DNA of 29,191 nucleotides from a virus. Below the pieces are notes generated by a model. It saw only the letters and a list, made by a program, of their open reading frames with translations, did no database searches and was not told where the DNA came from. The position numbers and the translations under genes are program-made. Below, in pieces: positions 17,345-23,700 of the stretch (its first letter is position 1; each line of letters starts with the position of its first letter). The DNA lies in IMG/VR virus record IMGVR_UViG_3300034105_000532, positions 1 to 29,191 of that record; one strand, written 5' to 3'.

Positions 17345-17755
17345 CTACAGACTAACCGAGAATACGGAAAAATCAAGATCCATTTGATACCAGCCTTCTT
17401 TTTCAAGAGGCTCTGAAAGCCCTGAACCTACTAATTGTGATGAAACAACTCTCACATTTGCGCTTGGGACAGTTCCTTGTATCTGATCGCCCCGACCAAG
17501 TAAATAAATAATTCTTTCCGAAATTTGGAACAATCTATCCACATTGCTATCGTATATAGAATAACGAATTGCGTCATAACGATTCCAATATGACTCCACT
17601 GATGGGATTGCAGGGTTATAATAATAGATTACAAATGGAGGTGTTTCCGTTCCGTAACCGAGGACTGGAAAGAAGTTCATTACTTTCCCAGCAATGCTTG
17701 TTAGCGTTGCATCGGCTTTTAAAAATGTGTTTATATCATAGACACTAATTGGCAT
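17345..17755 (-). CDS. Tail terminator-like protein
   Basis: A 136-aa protein opening MPISVYDINTFLKADATLTS, with central YNPAIPSVESYWNRYDAIRY and a final strand pair WYQMDLDFSVFSVSL. Length, the early helix with repeated D/L residues, the conserved central W-R-x-D region and gene order (after the gp10-like gene, before the tube) fit tail terminators of the lambda gpU/DUF3168 type. That protein caps the tail tube and joins it to the head connector. It starts 2 nt after the preceding stop. The assignment rests on order and size more than on any single motif. Confidence 0.65.
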   Translation of the reverse strand: MPISVYDINTFLKADATLTSIAGKVMNFFPVLGYGTETPPFVIYYYNPAIPSVESYWNRYDAIRYSIYDSNVDRLFQISERIIYLLGRGDQIQGTVPSANVRVVSSQLVGSGLSEPLEKEGWYQMDLDFSVFSVSL

Positions 17756-17757
17756 AA

Positions 17758-18276
17758 CTAAGCTCCTCTTACTCCGCCTCTTACGCCGAAGCCTTGCTTT
17801 GTAAGAGCAGCAGAAATCTGTTTTAAGATGACAGCTTTTGCAATTTGCCTGAGCTGTTCTTTCTTAGATTTAATAGCAACAAGTCTAGCTTCATAAAAGA
17901 ACATACGACTTCCACCCGACCAACCTGGTCTTGTTGCCATAACACCACCATTCCTAGCCTGAATTTTTGCTTTACCTTTTCTACCTGTTAACAAAATAGA
18001 TGCACCAATTTGCGTATTACGCCCATACTCACCAGTCTCTGCTTTCTCAGGTGGTCTGATCTTTAATCTCATACCAGTTACACCATACGGAATTAAATCG
18101 TATTCTAAATATTTAGCAGCCGCACCAACAGACTTAAATGCATCTTTGAGTTTCCCTTTTGATGATTCAAGTGCTTCTCTTTGTGCAGCCTGCACTCTGA
18201 TCGGAAATATAGAATAATAAAGAGCAGCCGTTTCTAATTGCAATGAAGCTGATTTACTTATTTGAATACTAAGCAT
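17758..18276 (-). CDS. HK97 gp10-like tail completion protein
   Basis: A 172-aa protein from ATG at 18276 (MLSIQISKSASLQLETAALY). A TTG two codons upstream is possible but the ATG has a GGAAGG-type SD at a usual distance. It overlaps the upstream gene by 8 nt. The long N-terminal helix with REALESSKGKLKDAF, a glycine-rich basic middle (LLTGRKGKAKIQARNGG) and a C-terminal helix rich in K/Q resemble the HK97-gp10 family that sits between head closure and tail terminator genes. It likely acts at the head-tail joint. Function is inferred from family resemblance and order. Confidence 0.65.
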   Translation of the reverse strand: MLSIQISKSASLQLETAALYYSIFPIRVQAAQREALESSKGKLKDAFKSVGAAAKYLEYDLIPYGVTGMRLKIRPPEKAETGEYGRNTQIGASILLTGRKGKAKIQARNGGVMATRPGWSGGSRMFFYEARLVAIKSKKEQLRQIAKAVILKQISAALTKQGFGVRGGVRGA

Positions 18277-18643
18277 TCTCAACCACCTTCCTGCAAGTTA
18301 GAAGGACTTGCCTTACTTTACCATTCAACCCAGTTTGTTTATGGATATTAATAATCTCAACAGGACCAGCTTCAATCACATTGCCGTAGCGGTCAACCAC
18401 ATTCTGGATGCGGTTACTATAAGATGCGTATTGTAAATCCTTGTAGGAAATATAGAATTCAATTTCATCAATGTTATCAACATAAGGGAATGTTCTTCTA
18501 TCCGAAGAAATAGCTTGGTACCTTGCTTTGATTGTTCCTGACTTTGAATAAGTCACAGCTCTTTGCCCTGCTGCATTTGTAGTTGATGTCTTAACATAGA
18601 CATCAATTTCATGCGAAAGTTTTAAATAAACTCCATTAGACAT
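18269..18643 (-). CDS. Head closure (stopper) protein
   Basis: A 124-aa beta-rich protein, SHEIDVYVKTSTTNAAGQRA, RYQAISSDRRTFPYVDNIDE and a final strand NGKVRQVLLTCRKVVENA. The pattern of an early 'V.V....T.N..Ge' strand pair and late 'I....' barrel strands resembles the SPP1 gp16 / head-tail joining family, which seals the DNA channel after packaging. Its start overlaps the adaptor gene stop by 1 nt (TGATG), so it is likely coupled to it. Order adaptor, stopper, gp10-like, terminator is the classical siphophage order and is the main support. Confidence 0.7.
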   Translation of the reverse strand: MSNGVYLKLSHEIDVYVKTSTTNAAGQRAVTYSKSGTIKARYQAISSDRRTFPYVDNIDEIEFYISYKDLQYASYSNRIQNVVDRYGNVIEAGPVEIINIHKQTGLNGKVRQVLLTCRKVVENA

Positions 18644-19569
18644 CAGACAATGTAGTCCATGATAAATAATGTATAATCCATGAGTAAAATATCGGCATCA
18701 ATATTACCTGTTGTTTCAAAGAAATTAGTGTTAGTGAAATACTCAATAGTGTCCATATCCACTCTATGGATACCATGCCTTCTAAATTCAGAATCATCAT
18801 TCATCATATCTTCTAGTAATAAATCGGCTGCTTGCTCAATATTATTTGGTACAAACTGCCAACCAAAATCACCTTCAATCAGATACGCATCTCTTGGATA
18901 AAATTTGTTTGTTAACAGAGCAACATTCACACTATCTAAAGTTGATCTTCTGAATTGAAGATAATATGTTGACCCGAATCTATGAGGTTCTTTAGCTTTT
19001 TCAATATTGTTTACTGTTACATCTTCATAGTCATGTAAAACTTCTTGGTCACTAGTCCCACTATTCATCGTAACTTTACGCAAAGTATTAATTGGGTATG
19101 GAAGATGTAAAGTATTCTTCCCTGTCCCAGATATCTCAATAGACTTGTTTGGGTAGTGTTCAAATCCCTGACCACAGAATGTGTTAATGATATTTCTTAC
19201 TTTCTTTTCCATTTTATCAAACTTGTCATACCAGTCATCTTCCAGTTCGGGATGGTCCTCAAAGAAGGTGTCAGCCGTGATATAAGGCGTGTAGACATTT
19301 ATATATTGAGATTTGGTATAGGAAGTGCCAGATACAGTATATGTAAAATCAGCACGGTACTTACCCGCCGAATTTAAGATATAGTGTCCAGATGCCTGTT
19401 GCCCATAAGTAATGGTATAAACACCTGCCGAAGACCTGGTTGCTGCCGTTGGACCGCTTACGAGAGTTCCGAATTCATGATATAAACTTGCAGAGACCGC
19501 ATTTGAAGTTGGGTCGGCAGGTAGCGTTAAAGTTAGCGTCTTACTTGTATCAATTTTTACATCATCCAT
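18643..19569 (-). CDS. Head-tail adaptor fused to an N-terminal Ig-like domain
   Basis: A 308-aa protein from ATG at 19569 (a TTG three codons earlier is possible). Residues 1-95 look like an immunoglobulin-like beta-sandwich: DTSKTLTLTLPADP, SAGVYTITYG and GKYRADFTYTVSGTSYT. Residues 100-308 are the adaptor part, mostly helical: ADTFFEDHPELEDDWYDKFD, a long helix with VRNIINTFCGQ, and the late helix NIEQAADLLLEDMMNDDSEF, like gp6/gp15-type connectors that dock under the portal. Adaptors are usually 100-200 aa, so the extra domain is notable and may project from the neck. The ATG lacks an SD and has an extended -10 just upstream. Confidence 0.75.
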   Translation of the reverse strand: MDDVKIDTSKTLTLTLPADPTSNAVSASLYHEFGTLVSGPTAATRSSAGVYTITYGQQASGHYILNSAGKYRADFTYTVSGTSYTKSQYINVYTPYITADTFFEDHPELEDDWYDKFDKMEKKVRNIINTFCGQGFEHYPNKSIEISGTGKNTLHLPYPINTLRKVTMNSGTSDQEVLHDYEDVTVNNIEKAKEPHRFGSTYYLQFRRSTLDSVNVALLTNKFYPRDAYLIEGDFGWQFVPNNIEQAADLLLEDMMNDDSEFRRHGIHRVDMDTIEYFTNTNFFETTGNIDADILLMDYTLFIMDYIV

Positions 19570-19577
19570 AATAGTCA

Positions 19578-19586
19578 ATTATATCA
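19578..19586 (-). promoter_or_regulatory. Extended -10 promoter before the adaptor gene
   Basis: Minus strand TGATATAAT is a perfect TGnTATAAT extended -10. TATAAT ends 8 nt before the ATG at 19569, so the transcript would start 1-2 nt ahead of the ATG or on it, and no SD is present. An extended -10 can work without a -35 box. A 17-nt dyad lies 9 nt upstream, over the -35 area. Confidence 0.5.
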
Positions 19587-19594
19587 GAGAAGGT

Positions 19595-19611
19595 ATTCTA
19601 AGCCTTAGAAT
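19595..19611. promoter_or_regulatory. 17-nt dyad over the -35 area
   Basis: The sequence ATTCTAA-GCC-TTAGAAT is a perfect dyad (7-nt arms, or 8 with a single central base). It would lie at about -40 to -24 from the predicted transcription start of the adaptor gene. It lacks a following T run, so it is a better operator or activator candidate than a terminator. Confidence 0.45.
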
Positions 19612-19653
19612 GTCTAAAGAGCTTAAGAAATATAAGAACCCCATTATTTGAAA

Positions 19654-19678
19654 ATAGTTAAAGCCATATAGTTAAGCC
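19654..19678 (-). repeat. Near-identical direct repeat in the intergenic region
   Basis: Minus strand GGCTTAACTAT and GGCTTTAACTAT occur 13-14 nt apart (start to start), differing by one inserted T. They lie just after the chaperone-like gene stop and upstream of the dyad and extended -10. The spacing of just over one helical turn would suit a tandem protein-binding site. Confidence 0.35.
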
Positions 19679-19689
19679 CTATCTGTTAC

Positions 19690-19962
19690 CTATTCGGGTG
19701 GAGTTGGGAAAACAATCGTTCTGGGATCAACATCTTCTACTGGCAAATCCCTAAGTTGTTGACGATAAGCAGCCCATGCTGTTTTATCGGCAGTGCTATC
19801 CTCTATTTGAGTCCAATCAGAATTTAACAAAAGGTGGTTGCGATGAAAACGCACGGCAGCGAGAATAGTTTCATCACTGGCAGATGACGGATCATTTGCG
19901 TAACTTATAAAACCATCACATAAAGGATCTTCTTCATCAATATTCAAACCAAAAATTTCCAT
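19690..19962 (-). CDS. Tail fibre assembly chaperone-like protein
   Basis: A 90-aa acidic protein. The middle reads RFHRNHLLLNSDWTQIEDST followed by TAWAAYRQQLRDLP and a proline-rich end. The R-x-x-x-L-L-x-x-S-D-W-T-Q then D-K-x-A-W-x-x-Y-R-Q-x-L-R-D-L pattern is that of the phage tail assembly chaperone family (Phage_tail_APC), usually encoded next to a collar or fibre gene that it helps fold. It lies 3 nt after the collar gene. An AGGAG SD is 8 nt before the ATG. It ends the adhesin cassette. Confidence 0.85.
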   Translation of the reverse strand: MEIFGLNIDEEDPLCDGFISYANDPSSASDETILAAVRFHRNHLLLNSDWTQIEDSTADKTAWAAYRQQLRDLPVEDVDPRTIVFPTPPE

Positions 19963-19965
19963 AAA

Positions 19966-21087
19966 TTATACTCCTGCCAAGATAATATAGTTTACCACGA
20001 TTGTTGGTTGCATGTTGTTGTGTGCACCACCACCTCCAGTGTTTGCGTTGGTAACAGTAACATTGCTTGTTACAGAGTGAGTGTGAGCACTTTCGGTTGC
20101 GTTGGTGACAGCGACATTGCTTGTTACAGAGTGAGTATGACTCACATTCATGCCAGCAGTAGTTCCAGAGTGTGAGTGGTCGGCACTATGACCACCAGTT
20201 GTGTGAGTATGGTCGCCTACTCCATAAATAGGACTAGTACTTGTAGTGTATGTTCCACCACCCGCTGATGCTTCGTTTGTATTGGTGTGGGTGCTTGTAG
20301 CGGCACCAGTTCTCAAGCCAATTGTGTGACTATGCGCACCACCACCATTGGTTGTGTGTGAGTGGTCAACGCTTGCTCCACCAGTTCCAAATGTGTGTGA
20401 ATGGTCCGCAGATTGGTTGCCAGTATTAACAGCATTATTTGTAACAGTAGGGGTGTGACCGTGAGAAGAACCAGCACCACTCGTAACTGCATTATTTGTA
20501 ACAGTAGGGGTATGCCCGTGAGAAGGAATATCTGTTGTTGCTAAAGTAACAGTTTCAGCACCAACCTTTTCTCCCAAATTATTTGCGGAACTTAAAATAC
20601 CAGCATCAGTACCGCCCATGTTATCAACACCAGCAACCGTGCGACCTCTAAGGTCGGGAATGTTAAAAGTTGTTGAACCATCACCAGCACCATAAGTAGT
20701 ACCTAGTACAGTAAACAAACTTGCATAAGTAGTACGACTGATTGCTTGTCCGTAGCACAACTGCCAGCCAGTAGGCGCAGTAGCGCCAGCAAAAGCAGTT
20801 ATCATTCCAATAGGACTAGCTTGAAAAGCAACAAATGCTGTAGTCGCAACTTGAGTATTAGATGTCCCTATCGCCGCAGTAGGTGCGGTAGGTGTACCTG
20901 TAAAAGCTGGGCTGTCAGTTGTAGCAATTCCTGTCACTACGCCAGTATTACCATTCACTGAGGAAACACCCGCAGTTACAGCTACTGCTACAAGTGTCCA
21001 AGTTGTACCATTATACAACCAGTTTTTTCCAGCAACAGAATAGACCTGTCCATTAGTTGGTGAATTAGGAAAATCTATTGCAGCCAT
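19966..21087 (-). CDS. Tail-collar fibre protein with His-rich C-terminus
   Basis: A 373-aa protein. Residues 1-32 are a short W-capped hairpin anchor (SPTNGQVYSVAGKNWLYNGT). Residues 92-155 are a phage tail collar domain: PIGMITAFAGATAPTGWQLC, ISRTTYASLFTVLGTTYGAG and FNIPDLRGRT. Residues 185-360 hold about nine H-x-H pairs (SHGH, DHSH, AHSH, DHTH, SHTH, AHTH) in a Gly/Thr/Asn-rich repeat. In T4 gp12 similar His pairs bind metal along a trimeric fibre, so a metal-stabilised receptor-binding tip is likely. Its ATG overlaps the upstream stop by 1 nt. A chaperone-like gene follows. The collar family is widespread, and the exact receptor cannot be told. Confidence 0.9.
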   Translation of the reverse strand: MAAIDFPNSPTNGQVYSVAGKNWLYNGTTWTLVAVAVTAGVSSVNGNTGVVTGIATTDSPAFTGTPTAPTAAIGTSNTQVATTAFVAFQASPIGMITAFAGATAPTGWQLCYGQAISRTTYASLFTVLGTTYGAGDGSTTFNIPDLRGRTVAGVDNMGGTDAGILSSANNLGEKVGAETVTLATTDIPSHGHTPTVTNNAVTSGAGSSHGHTPTVTNNAVNTGNQSADHSHTFGTGGASVDHSHTTNGGGAHSHTIGLRTGAATSTHTNTNEASAGGGTYTTSTSPIYGVGDHTHTTGGHSADHSHSGTTAGMNVSHTHSVTSNVAVTNATESAHTHSVTSNVTVTNANTGGGGAHNNMQPTIVVNYIILAGV

Positions 21088-21455
21088 TAAATAGTAATCT
21101 CAGACTCTAGCCATGAGATAGTATCCTCATCCCAAATATAAAGCTTATCGTCAACTGGCTTTGCTACAGGGGCATCCCAATTAGTTGTTGTTTCGTTAAG
21201 AACCCAAGATGGGAAAGGGCTAGGAGTAATAAATACATCAGCTAATTCATTATAAGAATAACCAACACCTGCATACTGTTTACGAATATTGTTGTTATAG
21301 GATGTTTGTTTCCAAGTACCTCCCAAAAGATTGCGACAGAACTCAGCGCCTACAGCCTCTGATTCATCTCCTGCGCTATCTTTACATTCATTATTAGATA
21401 CCACAATAACTCTTAGTACAGTATTATCTTCACTAATTTCAGCAAAATGTGCCAT
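21087..21455 (-). CDS. Conserved small tail-associated protein
   Basis: A 122-aa protein: MAHFAEISEDNTVLRVIVVS, then a central CRNLLGGTWKQTSYN, GVGYSYNELADVFI and PSPFPSWVLNETTTNWDAPV and a final LYIWDEDTISWLESE. This 'MAHFA...V..VIVV.N' to 'GYSY....D.FI.P.P.PSWxL' pattern is very common in marine and freshwater phages near fibre genes, but no biochemical role is established to my knowledge. The last W-x-D-E-x-T-x-S-W hairpin resembles the anchors of neighbouring fibres. A good SD (AGGAGA) precedes the ATG, with a 17-nt dyad upstream of it. Confidence 0.8.
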   Translation of the reverse strand: MAHFAEISEDNTVLRVIVVSNNECKDSAGDESEAVGAEFCRNLLGGTWKQTSYNNNIRKQYAGVGYSYNELADVFITPSPFPSWVLNETTTNWDAPVAKPVDDKLYIWDEDTISWLESEITI

Positions 21456-21467
21456 TCATGCTCTCCT

Positions 21468-21484
21468 GGATATTAGCAATATCC
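21468..21484. promoter_or_regulatory. 17-nt dyad just upstream of an SD
   Basis: The plus strand reads GGATATT-AGC-AATATCC, perfect 7-nt arms around 3 nt. On the mRNA the dyad ends right next to the AGGAGA SD of the 122-aa protein gene, so folding could affect ribosome access, or it could be a protein site. A TATAAT lies further upstream in the same 78-nt gap, and no clear -35 was found. Confidence 0.4.
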
Positions 21485-21533
21485 TCTTATGATATCAAAA
21501 ATCCGTCAATTTGTCTATCACTTAGATTATAAA

Positions 21534-22364
21534 CTATCTTGTCCATAATTGGACAAATTGAAGAGCGTGACCTTCGGAACCATTCTGAAAGCCACGAGTT
21601 TCTGTTGAACCAGAGGACCAACCATGAAAAGACCCGTGACCACTCCAGTGCCAAGTGAATAGTCTTGCCGTTCCGTTTCCTGAACCAAAATCATTATCAC
21701 GAAATCCAGAAACATCTGTGGATGTTTGAGTCCCCCCTAGCCAAATATTTGGATAACGGCTATTAACTCCTGTCCCTGCATTAGTCCCACCGTCTGTTGG
21801 GGTAGAGCCAAACTGATCAACCCACGCAAATGCTGATTGATTAGTTATCTTATGATAAAAACTATCTCCGATGCCAGAATAGCCATCTGTTGCATTACTG
21901 ATTCTATTTACTACAAGATAGTTTGCTCCGTCAAAATTTTTCCATCCGCTAGCCGTTCCATTCATTAAATAATTAACAAATGAAGAACTTACTTTAGAAA
22001 TGCCAGCTGCAAAAGCATTCTCTTGCAGAAGCCCAGAAACGGTAAGTTCACTTTCCGTACCAAACCAACCACCGCTATTATCGGAAGATTGACGACCTTT
22101 CCCAATTAGAACCCAACCGCCACCGAGGTTTGTCATATCACACCAAAGCCTGACTGCCGCTCCACTATACCCTGTTGGCTTTATCCAATAGTTACCGCTT
22201 GTAGTTATTCCAAGTTCATTACGCAAATAGAGAGCGCTCGGTGTAGCCAATGCTTCAGTAGAGCCATCTAGCGCAGGAGGAAGATTACCACCTAGTCTAA
22301 AGTTTCTGTGTTTTTTTAATGACCAAACACCAGAAGCGCCTCTTGATGATGGAAATTGCGGCAT
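21534..22364 (-). CDS. Fibrinogen-like domain adhesin
   Basis: A 276-aa protein. Residues 1-16 (MPQFPSSRGASGVWSL) repeat the N-terminus of the gene upstream. Residues 40-276 resemble a fibrinogen C-terminal-like domain: SGNYWIKPTGYSGAAVRLWC then DMTNLGGGWVLIGKGRQ, matching the 'YWI.P....V.CDM...GGGW.LI' signature, and a C-terminal QFVQLWTR strand. Only one Cys (C75) is present, so the disulphides of animal homologues are absent, as expected for a protein folded in cytoplasm. Fibrinogen-like domains bind glycans and acetylated sugars, so this is a probable receptor-binding head. Its ATG overlaps the preceding stop by 1 nt. The domain call is from motif recognition only. Confidence 0.78.
   Translation of the reverse strand: MPQFPSSRGASGVWSLKKHRNFRLGGNLPPALDGSTEALATPSALYLRNELGITTSGNYWIKPTGYSGAAVRLWCDMTNLGGGWVLIGKGRQSSDNSGGWFGTESELTVSGLLQENAFAAGISKVSSSFVNYLMNGTASGWKNFDGANYLVVNRISNATDGYSGIGDSFYHKITNQSAFAWVDQFGSTPTDGGTNAGTGVNSRYPNIWLGGTQTSTDVSGFRDNDFGSGNGTARLFTWHWSGHGSFHGWSSGSTETRGFQNGSEGHALQFVQLWTR
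21539..21556 (-). other. Inverted repeat at the end of the fibrinogen-like gene
   Basis: TTGTCCA-TAAT-TGGACAA (plus strand) is a 7-bp hairpin covering the last codons and nearly the stop. What follows on the mRNA is AT-rich (GATAGTTTATAATC) but has no U run, so terminator activity is doubtful. Confidence 0.3.
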
Positions 22365-23335
22365 TAGAAAGTGATACTCCCAGTAACATTGAATACATAA
22401 ATTCTATATCCATTTAATAGGTTTACTGTTGGAGAACCAGTAGTTGTAGCAGCCGTAAAAGAGTCCGAGTAGCGAACTACAACAATTCCTGAACCACCGC
22501 CACCAGATGCTTGGCTGTGACCAGTTCCTCCGCCTCCGCCTCCAGTATTTACAGCGCCAGCACCACCTGGTCCTTCACCTGCGGTGCTTCCTGCTGAACC
22601 ATTGCTAGATCCGCCTGTGCCGCCAACTCCAGCACCAGTTGAGGAATGAGCTCCCCCGCCTCCTCCGCCGCCTCTTCCTCCATCAGAACCTGGAGCGTAG
22701 TAACCGCCGCCTCCGCCTCCGCCTGCGTAGGCTAATGTCGCTCCTGTTATGGATGAAGCTCTTCCATCGCCGCCTTTTGTTGTTAAAGCGCCGTCACCAT
22801 TTCCTCCTGGACCACCTGCGCCGCCTCCACCATGACCAGCAGTCGGGGTACCAGTTCTTCCACCAAAAGTTGCTGCACCACCAGCATTCCCGTAGCCAAC
22901 AGATGCTGAAGTTGGTTGTAATCCTCCTCCGCCAGCAGGGCGACCTTGTTCAACTCCACCACATCCACCTCCACTACCACCAGCCGTTCCAGGATTATTT
23001 GCGTATCTTCCGCCAATACCACCACCCAGGGCAACGATATTTATACTTCCGCCAACAATGCTTGAGTTTGCTCCAGCGGCATCTCCTGCACCACCACCGC
23101 CTACTGTTACTGTGTAAGAAACTCCAGCAACAACAGATATTGCTCCTTCAACAAATCCACCACCGCCTCCACCGCCACCGACATAATTACCACCACCACC
23201 TCCACCACCTACTACTAAATATTCAACTGCATTTGGTTTTTGAGATACCCAATTAAAACCAGATACAGCATCTCGTACTTCATTTAAATTCCATAAACCA
23301 GATGCCCCAATACTTTGCCCAGGAAATTGCGGCAT
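22364..23335 (-). CDS. Glycine-rich adhesin
   Basis: A 323-aa protein. Residues 1-18 (MPQFPGQSIGASGLWNLNEV) share the N-terminal tag of the fibrinogen-like protein encoded next. Residues 37-290 are dominated by glycine runs: AVEYLVVGGGGGGGNYVGGG, then VSYTVTVGGGGAGDAAGANS and many short GGxGG tracts, ending in GSGIVVVRYSD and a last beta strand pair. The 'YLVVGGGGGGG...YTVTVGGGG...GIVVVRY' frame is the phage glycine-rich fibre domain. In the S16 gp38 adhesin, glycine tracts form packed polyglycine-II helices that display variable receptor loops; the same layout is plausible here but not proven. Start and stop overlap both neighbours by 1 nt. Confidence 0.85.
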   Translation of the reverse strand: MPQFPGQSIGASGLWNLNEVRDAVSGFNWVSQKPNAVEYLVVGGGGGGGNYVGGGGGGGGFVEGAISVVAGVSYTVTVGGGGAGDAAGANSSIVGGSINIVALGGGIGGRYANNPGTAGGSGGGCGGVEQGRPAGGGGLQPTSASVGYGNAGGAATFGGRTGTPTAGHGGGGAGGPGGNGDGALTTKGGDGRASSITGATLAYAGGGGGGGYYAPGSDGGRGGGGGGGAHSSTGAGVGGTGGSSNGSAGSTAGEGPGGAGAVNTGGGGGGTGHSQASGGGGSGIVVVRYSDSFTAATTTGSPTVNLLNGYRIYVFNVTGSITF

Positions 23336-23688
23336 TAACTAATCTCCTCATAACTACAGACTGCTTCAAGGTCGGAGTTGGCAGAAGCAGTAAGGCGCAA
23401 TGAGTCTCCTTCTTCTAGATAAAAAGATTTACTAATGACATCCAGTGTTGCATCTGCTGGTACCGAAACTGTTTTAGCAATGTGATAAGCAGTTGTTGAA
23501 CGATACAAATCAACGGTAACATCCGCAGTATTTGTTCCGTCAATATTAGAGACATAAAGGGCGTTAACTTTAAATACTTTTCCGCTTGAACCAGAATTTG
23601 TAACGATTGCAGTTGCCGATGTTGTAATAGCAAGAACTGCTGTTTTTCCCGTGATTGTTGTTACCGATACTATATTAGGTGCTGCCAT
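23335..23688 (-). CDS. Small beta-sandwich virion protein (copy B)
   Basis: A 117-aa protein, MAAPNIVSVTTITGKTAVLA, then FKVNALYVSNIDGTNTADVT, AKTVSVPADATLDVISKSFY and a final LEAVCSYEEIS. It has the same layout as the 111-aa protein at 26051-26386: strand, 'K-x-x-x-x-N-x-D' strand, V-T-x strand, 'P-x-x-A' loop and closing strand. The alternating hydrophobic pattern predicts a single beta-sandwich. Such small proteins can decorate capsids or cap fibres; I cannot tell which. It has a strong SD (AAGGAG) 12 nt after the preceding stop. Confidence 0.7.
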   Translation of the reverse strand: MAAPNIVSVTTITGKTAVLAITTSATAIVTNSGSSGKVFKVNALYVSNIDGTNTADVTVDLYRSTTAYHIAKTVSVPADATLDVISKSFYLEEGDSLRLTASANSDLEAVCSYEEIS

Positions 23689-23700
23689 AATTTCTCCTTG

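Noticed and set aside
22639-23256. Long plus-strand open frame (205 codons) rich in Leu, His and Arg
   Set aside because: It is the exact antisense of the glycine-rich gene, where GGN codons give open low-complexity frames on the other strand; there is no SD and no plausible protein composition.
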